Assembly (NCBI GenBank): GCA_037191015.1
Contig: JBBCKD010000027.1
Span: 310,001 to 374,000 of the forward strand
From: Ravibacter sp037191015
GTDB lineage: Bacteria > Bacteroidota > Bacteroidia > Cytophagales > Spirosomataceae
Length of the DNA: 64,000 bases
Reading direction: 5' to 3'
Shown here: piece by piece, positions 35,029-44,236 of the stretch
Numbering within the stretch: position 1 is the first letter of the stretch
Layout of the letters: each line of letters begins with the position of its first letter
Program-made: the position numbers and the translations under genes
Notes under the pieces: model-generated
What the model saw: the letters and a program-made list of their open reading frames with translations, nothing else
Told to the model about the DNA's origin: nothing
Databases searched by the model: none

Positions 35029-35142
35029 ATGTGTACAAACCAAGCCAAATGCCCGGTCCCGGGCCGCTCCAGCTCTTTCCGATCCATCTGCTTCTTTCCG
35101 CAGCCCGTTAAGTGTCATGTAGATGACACCTGGAGGACATAG
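35029..35142 (+). CDS. Short cysteine-containing ORF behind the riboswitch
   Basis: A 37-codon ORF begins with ATG 32 bp after the aptamer. The predicted peptide starts MCTNQAKCPVPG and has Cys at 2, 8, 21 and 29. A 7-bp hairpin (GTGTCAT/ATGACAC, 35112-35129) lies in its 3' end, and a terminator follows. No signal peptide or domain is evident. It may be a genuine small protein under SAM control, a leader peptide, or the remnant of a lost gene. The A-rich region before the ATG is compatible with Bacteroidota translation starts. Confidence 0.4.
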   Translation: MCTNQAKCPVPGRSSSFRSICFFPQPVKCHVDDTWRT

Positions 35143-35162
35143 TATCAGGTCAGGTGGTTGCT

Positions 35163-35212
35163 CCCCCCGTATTGTATTACCTAAAACTGGTATGCGATCG
35201 GGGGGATTTTAT
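35163..35212 (+). terminator. GC-rich terminator closing the riboswitch unit
   Basis: CCCCCCG at 35163-35169 pairs with CGGGGGG at 35199-35205, and ATTTTATTTA follows. The loop is 29 bases. It ends the riboswitch/short-ORF transcript before the convergent lipoprotein gene. Confidence 0.6.
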
Positions 35213-35260
35213 TTACCCCTCCCCTCCCCTCCTCCCGGGAAATCTACCTGACCCCGACTA

Positions 35261-36496
35261 TTAAATTTCCGTGATTTTCTCCAGGACTCTAAACGCAATC
35301 CTGTCTTTCCTCACCCCGTCCTTTTGTATGGAATAGGCTACCAGCAGCTTGTCACCTATAGTGATCAAGACCGGGTAGGATGCGTCAGAGCGTTCGTCGG
35401 TCAGGTACTGTTTGTCGGCAGTGATTTTCTCTCCCCCGGGAGACCTGATCTCCAGGGCTACGCGGTTCCAGCCTTCAGCTTTCTCGTCCCAGACCGCTGC
35501 CAGGCTCCCGTTATCAAATGAATGGATCTGCGGATGTTTGGCCGAAGCGTTATCGCTCACGTAATTTTTGGAGGAAAATGTCCGCCCGTTGTCAGGTGAG
35601 GAGGAAAAAAATATCCCGTTGCCGGTACCCATGGTATACCATACGAAAAAGAGCCCGTTGTCATTCCAGGCTATCGCCGGACCGGTATGCGGACAACCGT
35701 TGATTTTCCAGTTGTCGGCGCTGATGCGGCCGGGGCCCGTGAAGTGATCCCCGTTGTCGGTAGAAACGATATGCACCATATCTCTGACCTCCCCGTCTAT
35801 TATCTTGCGGTATGCGACGTGCAGCGCCCCGTCTTTTCCCGCAAAAAGATCCGTCCGGCAGCATTGGCAAACGGTATTGTCAAGACGCTTCCCGGCCTCA
35901 AACGAATTATCAATTCCCAGCCTAGCAAAATAAAGTCCCGACCCCTCTTTGTCGGTTCCCGACCGGTTATCGAGCCAGACGACACCGATGTTCCCATCGG
36001 GGAGCAATTCCAGGTCGAAATACCGCTGATCGATGCTTTCGGGATCATTGCTTAACAATGCCGGATGCGTCCAGCTCAGGCCGTTGTCCAGCGACACGCT
36101 GTAGTAGACTAACCCCGAATAAGCATTCTTCGGGCCGGGGTTCGCCACTCCCCATGCCGCCAGGACCTTACCCCCAGGCGTTACTACAACTTTAGGTGGA
36201 TTTTCGCCATGTGCCTTGACCCGGCTGCTTCCCGGAACCACAGTCACCTCACCGAAATCTGCACCGTTCTCAGCGACCGAATAGACCACGACAGCGCTGC
36301 CGTCAGGCCTTTGACGTACCCAGCTCAACACGACAGCGCCGTCTTTCCCGGCAGACAGATAGGGACACGTTCCGGAATAATCCGAATCCAAAAAACGCTC
36401 CTCCTCCTCTACACCCCTGCCCAGCCCTGCTTCTTTCCTCCCTCCACACGACAGGAACAGCGAGGCTAGCACCAAAACAACTGTAGTAATTTTCAT
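35261..36496 (-). CDS. Sialidase-fold lipoprotein with Cys-Gln-Cys-Cys motif
   Basis: A 411-residue lipoprotein (lipobox LFLSC, Cys17) with a six-bladed propeller of the sialidase type. Asp-boxes are visible as SLDNGLSW, STDNGDHF and SPDNGRTF. It lacks an evident sialidase Arg triad, so glycosidase activity is doubtful. It has an unusual cysteine set: Cys44, Cys210, Cys212 and Cys213 (CQCCRT), and Cys268 with His270 (GCPHTGP). This looks like a metal site. It is the last gene of the eight-gene minus-strand operon. I start at the ATG at 36496, where the signal peptide begins; an ATG at 36544 adds 16 residues. Confidence 0.75.
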   Translation of the reverse strand: MKITTVVLVLASLFLSCGGRKEAGLGRGVEEEERFLDSDYSGTCPYLSAGKDGAVVLSWVRQRPDGSAVVVYSVAENGADFGEVTVVPGSSRVKAHGENPPKVVVTPGGKVLAAWGVANPGPKNAYSGLVYYSVSLDNGLSWTHPALLSNDPESIDQRYFDLELLPDGNIGVVWLDNRSGTDKEGSGLYFARLGIDNSFEAGKRLDNTVCQCCRTDLFAGKDGALHVAYRKIIDGEVRDMVHIVSTDNGDHFTGPGRISADNWKINGCPHTGPAIAWNDNGLFFVWYTMGTGNGIFFSSSPDNGRTFSSKNYVSDNASAKHPQIHSFDNGSLAAVWDEKAEGWNRVALEIRSPGGEKITADKQYLTDERSDASYPVLITIGDKLLVAYSIQKDGVRKDRIAFRVLEKITEI

Positions 36497-36558
36497 TCGA
36501 ACAAAAGTAATGCTATAATAAAACAACCCCGCTGCCCAGTCCATTCATAATTCATAGC

Positions 36559-38853
36559 TCACTGAGCTTTGTAATTGATCAGGTAAGCGATCCCCGTATT
36601 AAATGTTCTCATCTGTCCCGGACGGTAATTCGTACCCCACGCACTTTTTTCGACTGTGGTGGCGTATACGACGTCGGCAATATTCAGGCAGTTCAGCCAT
36701 ATGTCCACTGCTTTATACCGGTAGCCGGCCCTTGCATTAAACAGGTTGAAGCCCTTATATTTTTGCGTATTCTGCGGGTCGGTATAATAGCTGCCAAGGC
36801 TTTGCCACTCCAGCGATAGCCTGACCCCCTTCGCAAAAACCGGCTTAAAAGTTACTTCGCCGTTCACGATATAGAGCGGAGCCTGCCCCATATAATTCCC
36901 GGAATAGTTGTTGTCCTGCTGCGTGTATTCGGTATACTTGTGGCGGGCCAGCGTGCCGCCAGCACGGAACTGCAGTGTACGGGCAAATTCATATCGGAAA
37001 TTTGCTTCAATACCGCTGTGAGACGTCTTCCCGGCATTCTGGTTCCTGGAGGTGCCATCCGGTAACCGGGTGCTCACAATCTCGTTCCTCCCATCCAGTT
37101 GAAAAACAGTCAGCTCGGCATTTCCTTTCCCGCCTGCAAAATAGATCCATCCTCCTATTTCATAGTTGTTATAGTTAGAAGGCTTGAGCTCCGGTACCTG
37201 TACGCCGGTAAAAAGATCAGTGATATTAGGCGGTGCAAATCCTACACTATAGTTGGCGTAGACTCCTTTATGCCCGCTAAACCTGTAAGTTAACCCCAGC
37301 TTCGGTGTAAAATAAGAAAAGTGATTGGAAGCATCCTTCGCCCCGGAATAGGAACCGGGCGGAAGAAGATTATCAAAATTATAATCCATACGATCGTACC
37401 TGGCGGCCGCTACCAGCCGGAGCCTGTCTACAAGGCTGATCTCGATCTGGGTATAAACCGCAGAATTAAACAGGTCGACCAGGTAATTGGTCAGAACGGA
37501 ATCAGTACGGGTGTAGCTGCTGAATACCTGGTCTTTGTCGATATCTATGGCGATGTAGCGCGCCCAGTAAGTGGCGGGGCTAAAATCTGCACTGATACCC
37601 ATAATCCATTTTCCTTCCATAAAGCCAAGATTCTTCCTGTGCTGTATAATCCCGCCATAGCTTTTGAAGGCATCTTCATTGATCTGCCCCCTCGCTTTTG
37701 TCGTGCTTCCCGGTACGATCCCGATGCTATAAAAGGGATTTTGCCCGATCGCGGTATTCCGGTGGAAAAGGGTGACCGTCGTTTTGTCGCGTGCGCCCCA
37801 GAGCCGCTCGTATGAAAGCCTGGATCTGCGGGCATTCACTTTCCTGTAGGTAAAGCGGTAACGGCTTTCATAATTCCTGCTGTAAAAGCGAGCACTGTCC
37901 AGCCCACCGACCTGGTCGGTCTTATAGTCGATGTAATCTCCGGTAAAGATGAGCTTGTTCCTTTCGTCAAATGAATAATCGGCGCGCACCGTCAATGCAA
38001 GCTTACGGAAGTCGTTGTGCCGGCGTTCGTCCTGGTCCTGATCGGCGTAATATCCCGATACATAAAAGCCTAACTTCCTATATGAATTCGAAGCAAAAAA
38101 ATCGGCTCTTCTGTAGCCCCGGCTCCCGGCTTCTACCTGTACCTTTCCAGTAGCTTCTTGCGACGGCGACGGGGTTATAAAATTAACCGCTCCTCCCACT
38201 GCCTCGCTTCCGTATAGCGAAGAGGCGGGCCCTTTAATCACTTCGATGTTCCCGACGGCCGCCTGGTTGATTTCTATGAGTGCATTATGATTAAAATCCC
38301 CTACGGTCCGGATCGGCACACCGTCCTGCAGATAAAGGTACAAATTGGTATACCCCAAAGGCTGCCTCATCGACATGCTATGCTGCTCGTTTCCCAGATC
38401 GACCATAAACACGCCCGGAACTTTATTCAGCAGCATATCCAGCCGGGTAGCCTTGGTTTCATTGATCGTAGTCTTCGAAATGCTGTGTATTGTTAGAGGG
38501 GTTTCTGTTCTCAACTGCGATTCCCTGTTCCCGGAAATGATCACTTCGGCCAGGCTTGCAGCTTCGGCTTCCAGGTAAAAAGTAAAATTGTCTGCAGACA
38601 AGTATATTTTCTGTTTTTTGTAGCCGACGGAGGTAATCGTAATTGTATCGGCCGAGCCCACGGAAGAGACCGGGAACCAACCGGAGTGATCCGTAATGGC
38701 ATTGAATTTTCTATCAACCGAGTGAATATACGCCCCCGCGAGAGGCAACCCGGTCTCTTTGTCCAGCACCCTTCCTCGCAGCTCCGACTGCCCGGGCGAA
38801 ACGCTATAGAAAAGAAGAAGAAGGAGGGAAATGAAGATCTTTTTCATGAACAT
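36559..38853 (-). CDS. TonB-dependent receptor (FecA/CirA-like)
   Basis: A 764-residue outer-membrane receptor that is not of SusC type. After the signal peptide comes a carboxypeptidase-D-like domain (RGRVLDKETGLPLAGAYIHS), then the plug with TRLDMLLNKVPGVFMVDLGNEQHSMSMR and IEVIKGPASSLYGSEAVGGAVNF (the latter the canonical plug core), and a barrel ending in GIAYLINYKAQ. Single-receptor systems of this type take up metal chelates or vitamins. Start alternatives are 38853 and 38847. Within the operon it lies between Omp28 and the CxCC lipoprotein, which supports uptake of a metal or metal complex (inference). Confidence 0.9.
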   Translation of the reverse strand: MFMKKIFISLLLLLFYSVSPGQSELRGRVLDKETGLPLAGAYIHSVDRKFNAITDHSGWFPVSSVGSADTITITSVGYKKQKIYLSADNFTFYLEAEAASLAEVIISGNRESQLRTETPLTIHSISKTTINETKATRLDMLLNKVPGVFMVDLGNEQHSMSMRQPLGYTNLYLYLQDGVPIRTVGDFNHNALIEINQAAVGNIEVIKGPASSLYGSEAVGGAVNFITPSPSQEATGKVQVEAGSRGYRRADFFASNSYRKLGFYVSGYYADQDQDERRHNDFRKLALTVRADYSFDERNKLIFTGDYIDYKTDQVGGLDSARFYSRNYESRYRFTYRKVNARRSRLSYERLWGARDKTTVTLFHRNTAIGQNPFYSIGIVPGSTTKARGQINEDAFKSYGGIIQHRKNLGFMEGKWIMGISADFSPATYWARYIAIDIDKDQVFSSYTRTDSVLTNYLVDLFNSAVYTQIEISLVDRLRLVAAARYDRMDYNFDNLLPPGSYSGAKDASNHFSYFTPKLGLTYRFSGHKGVYANYSVGFAPPNITDLFTGVQVPELKPSNYNNYEIGGWIYFAGGKGNAELTVFQLDGRNEIVSTRLPDGTSRNQNAGKTSHSGIEANFRYEFARTLQFRAGGTLARHKYTEYTQQDNNYSGNYMGQAPLYIVNGEVTFKPVFAKGVRLSLEWQSLGSYYTDPQNTQKYKGFNLFNARAGYRYKAVDIWLNCLNIADVVYATTVEKSAWGTNYRPGQMRTFNTGIAYLINYKAQ

Positions 38854-38896
38854 ATTTTTTATATGCGATTGTTTTAAAACACTAACGTAACTCACC

Positions 38897-39760
38897 TTAG
38901 AAGTCTACCGATTTCCCTATACCGGCCGACCGGCTATTCAATGAGACCCTGCCCGAAAATCCCCTGGCTTCAATCACATAAGCTACAAACGACAGGTTTT
39001 CTTTCCTGTATCCCGGGGGAATTTTATAGGTAAATTTTTTTGTATAGACGCTATCCTTTGCCAGGGTACCGGTCGGATCGCCAAAATAATTTTCGCTCAG
39101 GAAGGCTCTCAGCACATGGAAGTGCCTGTAGTCGTCGATCCATTGCAGCGTGCCGTTTACCAGGTCAGCCTGTTTGTAGGGAATGTTGTTCTCTAATACC
39201 ACCACAGCCAGGCGATAGTCGTCGGAGCTCTTTCCCTTATTGGCCACCCGGACTTCCACTACCACAGTGCTGTCGTTCTGTATGGTCGAGCCGAGCGCAA
39301 TTCCTACCTGTGCCGTAGCGTTGATACGTGTTGAGAGAGCGCTGCCTGCGGGGTCGAACGTACCGACCGAAACAAGGTCGTCTCTCTGATCTATTATCAC
39401 TGACGGGTAGCCGGTAACCCCGTAAAAGTAATTCTGCAACTGCCGGTACCTACTGAATTCCATGGGATCATTCTCCTCCAGCCGCCCGTGAACGCTGATA
39501 ACATCGATACGGCCGGGAAATGTCTTTCCCGATAATTCATTCAATAGGTTCGTTACATTGGGACAGTAAACGCAGTCGAACGAAACAAACTCCATAATCA
39601 ATACATTTTTAACGAAGGAAGAGTCAGATGGCTCTATGCCAATGCCTTCTGTGCTGCCGCTCCCGCCGGCACACGCGGCTACCAGGAGCAATATAAAGCT
39701 CAGGAACTGTATTTTGATGATAGCTTCCACTAGTAAAAATTGGTGTTGCTGGTACCTCAT
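38897..39760 (-). CDS. Omp28-related lipoprotein with thioredoxin-like fold
   Basis: A 287-residue lipoprotein; the signal peptide ends in LLLVAAC. The N-terminal domain (about 60-150) has VLIMEFVSFDCVYCPNVTNLLNEL with a CxxC pair, and GVTGYPSVIID, the cis-Pro loop of a thioredoxin-like fold. The second half is a beta domain. This is the Omp28 pattern of Bacteroidota. I start at the ATG at 39760, 8 bp after the DUF6029 stop; a longer frame from 39838 would overlap that gene and place a non-signal sequence in front. A role in thiol or metal chemistry at the outer membrane is inferred. Confidence 0.82.
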   Translation of the reverse strand: MRYQQHQFLLVEAIIKIQFLSFILLLVAACAGGSGSTEGIGIEPSDSSFVKNVLIMEFVSFDCVYCPNVTNLLNELSGKTFPGRIDVISVHGRLEENDPMEFSRYRQLQNYFYGVTGYPSVIIDQRDDLVSVGTFDPAGSALSTRINATAQVGIALGSTIQNDSTVVVEVRVANKGKSSDDYRLAVVVLENNIPYKQADLVNGTLQWIDDYRHFHVLRAFLSENYFGDPTGTLAKDSVYTKKFTYKIPPGYRKENLSFVAYVIEARGFSGRVSLNSRSAGIGKSVDF

Positions 39761-39767
39761 ACTTTTA

Positions 39768-41348
39768 TCAGAATGATGATGTAATAGATAGGTTGAAACC
39801 CGTATAGGCGGGCATAAGCAGGCAAATGCCCCCGACACAGATCACACCCTCGCGGTTCCTGGCATAACTGAGCGCAAAACGGGTACGCGATACCGAATAG
39901 CTGCATCCGCTGTTATAATAATGAACACCGGTATCTCCGTAGTTGTACATGTCGCCGGCAAAGATTCCCCAGGCAGTGCCGATGTGATACTCAACGAGTG
40001 CGGCAGTCCAGTTTTTCTGGTAGTCCTTACTCCAGAGATGCTGCCACTCAAACCGGAAGGATCTGGATGCAATCGTTTTCCAGGTAACATCCGCAACGGC
40101 AATCCTGGAAAAATACTGCTTGTTTTCTTTCCCAATCACTACCGGGTTGAATATTTGGTCAGAATACAAAAGCCGGAGGCTAATAGCAGTACTGATCTTT
40201 TTCTCCACGTCAACGTTGATATCCCGGTAGTAGCGGGTATCGCCGACACCCGAAAATTCGTATCCATCGGCTGCATTTCCTTTCAGGCTGTATAAAGCCG
40301 AGACATTCAGGGCCAGCTTCATCCCGTACTTTCCTCCCGGAGCGGTACCGCGCTTTATGCGATACCAGATATCGATCTGCGCACCTGTTTCGCTGTTTCC
40401 CATCGTATTGTGCGGCTGCAGGTTGGCAAGCGTATAGCCATGCTGCCTGGTAAGCGCCGGCAGGTAGTTGAGATCGCGTCCTATCCCGGCAATACCCCGC
40501 GAAGTGCCGAACTGCATATATTCCAGCCGCCTGACCGACAGCAGGCTGCCAAACCCGGGCGCAGTGTACGTCAGTTCCGCCAGGAATGCGCTCCCGTCTT
40601 TATTCAGATTCCCGTTGTATGCGCCCGGGTCTTTCGTTTTGTAGGCATATTCTCCCTGCAGGGAAACTCCGCCATACATCCAGCTTCCCTTCAGCGAATA
40701 GGCATTTACGTTCGGGTTCACAGGAGCCTGACCGGCATAATGCACATAACGATTGACGTAGCTTGCTTCTACCGAAAAAGATGATTTTCTGAGCCGAAGC
40801 AGCGGCGCCAGATCGATATTCAGGCTGGCTCCTTTCACGACTGATTCCGCTTTGTCCATAAATTCGCGCGGGCGACCGGCTATTCCCCTTATCCGGGCAA
40901 TTTTGCCCAGGGAATAAGCGATGCGGATGCCGTCGATCGAGGTGTTCAATCCTATTGCACGCTCTTCATAGGCTCTTAAGATCAGGCCATTCCCGAACTG
41001 TTCGTAAAAATCGCCCGCGGTCACCGTAAGACTGCTGTCCTGGAAAGAAGCATACCTGAAAACGAGCCCGCTGTCGTGCAGTCCCGCGGGAAGTCCCTGC
41101 AACACCGGCAGGTAGGCTTCATACACGACCCCGGCCTTAAACCTGCCATGTTGAGCATCCAGTTTGAAGTAATTGTTGGACCTTAAATTGCTTTCTGGTG
41201 CGTCCGCTCCGGTTTTGCCATCATCGAAGTAATGTATAGAATTCGTCTCAAAGCTTCCTGAAAGCCGGACCTGCGCCCTCAGGCGCGACAGGACGGGCCC
41301 CAGGATCAGAACCAGCACAGCCGGCAATCTTATGAATACCTGCTTCAT
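39768..41348 (-). CDS. DUF6029-family outer-membrane beta-barrel protein
   Basis: A 526-residue protein with a signal peptide (to about residue 25, RLRAQ) and a long series of amphipathic beta strands ending in GFNLSITSSF, typical of a barrel. Motifs such as GSFETNSIHYFDD, FYEQFGNGLILRAYEERAIGLN (first half) and the Cys pair REGVICVGGICLL near the end match DUF6029. Members occur beside Omp28 and TlpA proteins. The function is unknown. The start codon adjoins the stop of the TlpA gene with no gap, and Omp28 follows within 8 bp, so the three are a tight translational unit. Confidence 0.82.
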   Translation of the reverse strand: MKQVFIRLPAVLVLILGPVLSRLRAQVRLSGSFETNSIHYFDDGKTGADAPESNLRSNNYFKLDAQHGRFKAGVVYEAYLPVLQGLPAGLHDSGLVFRYASFQDSSLTVTAGDFYEQFGNGLILRAYEERAIGLNTSIDGIRIAYSLGKIARIRGIAGRPREFMDKAESVVKGASLNIDLAPLLRLRKSSFSVEASYVNRYVHYAGQAPVNPNVNAYSLKGSWMYGGVSLQGEYAYKTKDPGAYNGNLNKDGSAFLAELTYTAPGFGSLLSVRRLEYMQFGTSRGIAGIGRDLNYLPALTRQHGYTLANLQPHNTMGNSETGAQIDIWYRIKRGTAPGGKYGMKLALNVSALYSLKGNAADGYEFSGVGDTRYYRDINVDVEKKISTAISLRLLYSDQIFNPVVIGKENKQYFSRIAVADVTWKTIASRSFRFEWQHLWSKDYQKNWTAALVEYHIGTAWGIFAGDMYNYGDTGVHYYNSGCSYSVSRTRFALSYARNREGVICVGGICLLMPAYTGFNLSITSSF

Positions 41349-41828
41349 CTATAGGCTTTTCAAAATTTCCAGCACCTTATTTTCGCTACCCGGGTTATAG
41401 CCGATCCGTGAGTAGACTACATTTCCGTTGGCATCCACCACGTACAGATGCGGTATGGCATGGACATTGAAAGCCCTTTTGAACTCCTGATTTTTGTCCA
41501 GCAGGATGACGAAAGGCCATTCGTTTGCCGTGACAAATGAGCGAACTTTGGCCGCAGAACGTGTATCGTCGGTAGAAACAGCCAGAATCTTAAAGCGGGC
41601 TTCCTGCTGCCATTCTTCCCAATGCTCCGCAAAGGCCTCCAATTCCTGAAGACAAGGCTTACATGCTGTCGACCAGAAGGTGACCACAACGGGCAGGCTA
41701 TCGCTGAGCACCGAACGCACATCGACGATCCCGCCTTTCAGGTTTTCTACCATTACAGGGGGTAGCCGGGTCTGAGCCACAGCCGTCGCGGCAAACAGCG
41801 CTGCCAGAAAAGACAGGGTATATCGCAT
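41349..41828 (-). CDS. TlpA-like periplasmic thioredoxin
   Basis: A 159-residue exported thiol-disulfide protein. The signal peptide (to TAVAQ, about residue 19) is followed by LPVVVTFWSTACKPCLQELEAF, giving the CKPC redox pair, and later FNVHAIPHLYVVD, giving the cis-Pro. The N-terminal block RLPPVMVENLKGG is typical of TlpA/ResA proteins. It probably reduces or isomerises disulfides in the Cys-bearing partners encoded in the same operon (DUF6029, Omp28 and the CxCC lipoprotein). Confidence 0.9.
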   Translation of the reverse strand: MRYTLSFLAALFAATAVAQTRLPPVMVENLKGGIVDVRSVLSDSLPVVVTFWSTACKPCLQELEAFAEHWEEWQQEARFKILAVSTDDTRSAAKVRSFVTANEWPFVILLDKNQEFKRAFNVHAIPHLYVVDANGNVVYSRIGYNPGSENKVLEILKSL

Positions 41829-41843
41829 CAGGTTCCGTCGGGG

Positions 41844-42317
41844 TCAGTGATCATGGTTATGCTCTCCTCCCTGGCCATCCCCTGCCCTGATGGTAACAAT
41901 ATCGTATACGGATCCGGTCTTTCCCTGCTGATCCGTCACCTTTAATTGCAGTGAGTATTCGCCCAATGCAACATCTTCCAGTAAATCTGCATGCTCGTAA
42001 AAACCAGGCACCTCTTTCAGTCCGACGTAACTTCCGGTATATTCCTTTGTAACCGTATGGTTGCCATAGCCGCTTTTCTGGCGTATCTCGAGCTCTATTT
42101 TCTGAATAAGGCCCGGCGCCTTAATATCGGCTTCCAGGTGAACCGGAACTCCCGTATAAAAAACACGGTCGTCCGGCGATTCATGCGTTCCCAGGTGAAT
42201 GATCTTAATGGTCGGAGCGGTGGGATCGGCGCCGTCATCCTGGTTGCATGAGAAAAAAAAGCCCGGGATCTGGCTTATCAGGAGCGTTGTTACCCATATT
42301 TTTGCTTTGCTTACCAT
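41844..42317 (-). CDS. DUF4625-type lipoprotein with His-rich tail
   Basis: A 157-residue lipoprotein (signal peptide to GFFFSC, Cys24). The beta-sandwich domain (about 35-145) with PTIKIIHLGTHES, GVPVHLEADIKAP, ALGEYSLQLKVTDQQGKTG (first part characteristic) follows the DUF4625 plan. The protein ends in GGEHNHDH, which could bind metal ions. It lies between SusD (141 bp upstream) and TlpA (15 bp downstream). A surface or periplasmic ligand-binding role is likely; the metal link is inference. Confidence 0.75.
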   Translation of the reverse strand: MVSKAKIWVTTLLISQIPGFFFSCNQDDGADPTAPTIKIIHLGTHESPDDRVFYTGVPVHLEADIKAPGLIQKIELEIRQKSGYGNHTVTKEYTGSYVGLKEVPGFYEHADLLEDVALGEYSLQLKVTDQQGKTGSVYDIVTIRAGDGQGGEHNHDH

Positions 42318-42458
42318 GTCGTTTGCTTTAGGTCCTTAAAATCCGGCAACATTCTCCGGAACAGAATAATCAGAGTTAAACAATACAGGACCGCCCGCCC
42401 GACGTGATTAAACCAGGCAGGCAAAATCCTGTAGCGGGCAGCTCCGCCCGAACCTCAC

Positions 42459-44174
42459 TTAGTAACCCGGATTTTGGGAAATCCCCAAGTCATTTCCGGA
42501 TAGTCCTTTCGGTATGGGGAAACGATAAAACTTACCGTTCACATTAGCGGTTTTCGAGCGGAGGTGCTTATGAACCTTGGCAAAGAACGGATAGTTTGTT
42601 TTCACGCCGCCCGAGGTACCGTCGTTCTCCGGGCCGAACCTGGCCGCAATCGACTCAACCGAACTATAGCTATCCTTGTAGTATTCGAATTGGGGCACAT
42701 CTGCCAATACGGTAGCGACAAGTTTCCGCCAGCGTACAAGGTTTGACCAGTGCCGTTGTTCGAAAAACAATTCCAGGTACCATTCCTTTTCCAGGTTTTG
42801 CTGCGTGAGCGTAGTATAGGTATTCAGGCCCGCTCTCTGCCGCAAAGGGTTAACTGCCTGGGCAGCTTCGTTTGCCCTGCCCAACTGCAGCAACGCCTCT
42901 GCTTTTATCAGCAACACTTCCGCATAGCGGATCTCGATGCGGTTGATGTTGTTGGGCTGGCCGGCCTCCGACCCGGGAGCTACTTCCCGATAGGTACTAT
43001 GGCGGTGGATAAATTTACCGATACGCGGCGACGTAATCGGGAAAACATAATCGTAGCCCTTATAGTCCTCCGACCTTTTAGGGCTTGTTATCAGGGGCTC
43101 ATCCTGGTTATACAGCCTGTTGAGAAGCGAGAAACGCTTGCGTTTGTCGTTATCCTCGAAACGGCTGAGCAATGTAGCATCCGAGGGGCCGATATGATTG
43201 TCGGCATACAGGTCGAAGCGGAATGTAAAGGGACAGTGGGTCTGGTGGTTACCCTGTGCATCGCCCAGGCCGTCGCCATCGTGGTGAATAGTGAAGATAT
43301 GCTCTGAAGAACGATTCTCGGCCGGTACCCCGAAGATCTTTTCGAAGTCGGTTTCCAATTGATAGTTGCCGCTGGCAATAACCTTATCGGCGTATTCCAG
43401 TGCCTTCTGTAACCTGTCCTTATCCCAGGTGGCCGCTGCGGGGTCGGTTCTGCCGGCTGCTATGCCCGCTACTTCGCTTTGCGAAAGAGGCTTGCTCGCC
43501 CAGGTAAGGTAGGCACGCGCCAGGATAGCATTTGCCGCTCCTTTGCTTGCATTGGAACGGATCTGGTCATAAGCCGGCAGGTCGGCTTCCGCTTCGGTAA
43601 GGTCCTTTATAATTTGCGTATACACTGCATCTATCGGCTTCCGGGTCGTTTGATCGGACTGGGAAGGACTTGTAGTCAGGATGAGCGGCACTTCTCCCCA
43701 AAGATTCGTAAGGTAATAATAGCCCAGCGCTCGAATGAATTTCGCCCTGGCCCTGGCCAGTTTAATAGTTTCTTCCGAGAGATTGTCGCCCGCATAGCTG
43801 GAATCCGCCCTGGCAATCGTACGGTTAGCCTCTCCGATGCTCACATAGAGATAATTGAAGATTTTCGTCGGGTACCAGTTGTTTACGTCTAACTTGAACT
43901 GGCTTACCAGAGGACCATCTGCGTCGTCATTACCTTCAAAACTGATCGTATGCTCCGTGGCCGATTCGAGCAGGAAAGAATAGGAGGAGCTCAACCGCTG
44001 CCATGGCGGGTACGCTGCGTTGGCGGTTGCCAGGGCTTCCTGGTCGGATTTCCATACCGATTCGCCGGTTATGACCTGCGGCGGACCGTCAGGATCATTG
44101 TTCTTGCACGAAAAAAGTACCAGGGAACTTGCCGTGACAACTGCTGCTGCTAAATAGTTAAAGCGCTTTGTCAT
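42459..44174 (-). CDS. SusD/RagB-family lipoprotein of the metal/thiol-linked operon
   Basis: A 571-residue SusD homologue with the lipobox at LVLFSC (Cys23). TPR-rich sequence includes RARAKFIRALGYYYLTNLWGEVPL (KFIRALGYYY and GEVPL are hallmarks). The C-terminal WYLELFFEQRHWSNLVRWRKLV and ISQNPGY end fit the family. It pairs with the SusC gene 62 bp upstream. No glycoside hydrolase, lyase or sulfatase is encoded in this operon, so the ligand may be a peptide, a chelate or a small glycan. A 141-bp gap, rich in GC inverted stretches, separates it from the DUF4625 gene. Confidence 0.93.
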   Translation of the reverse strand: MTKRFNYLAAAVVTASSLVLFSCKNNDPDGPPQVITGESVWKSDQEALATANAAYPPWQRLSSSYSFLLESATEHTISFEGNDDADGPLVSQFKLDVNNWYPTKIFNYLYVSIGEANRTIARADSSYAGDNLSEETIKLARARAKFIRALGYYYLTNLWGEVPLILTTSPSQSDQTTRKPIDAVYTQIIKDLTEAEADLPAYDQIRSNASKGAANAILARAYLTWASKPLSQSEVAGIAAGRTDPAAATWDKDRLQKALEYADKVIASGNYQLETDFEKIFGVPAENRSSEHIFTIHHDGDGLGDAQGNHQTHCPFTFRFDLYADNHIGPSDATLLSRFEDNDKRKRFSLLNRLYNQDEPLITSPKRSEDYKGYDYVFPITSPRIGKFIHRHSTYREVAPGSEAGQPNNINRIEIRYAEVLLIKAEALLQLGRANEAAQAVNPLRQRAGLNTYTTLTQQNLEKEWYLELFFEQRHWSNLVRWRKLVATVLADVPQFEYYKDSYSSVESIAARFGPENDGTSGGVKTNYPFFAKVHKHLRSKTANVNGKFYRFPIPKGLSGNDLGISQNPGY

Positions 44175-44236
44175 TTTAGTGAAATTTGAGTGTTAAACAA
44201 TTGAGATTATTTTGAAATAGAATAGCTGACTGGGTG

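Noticed and set aside
35029..35142. Treating the 37-codon ORF as a confirmed gene
   Set aside because: No homology or translation evidence can be shown from sequence alone. It is listed with low confidence only because of its position behind the riboswitch-like RNA.
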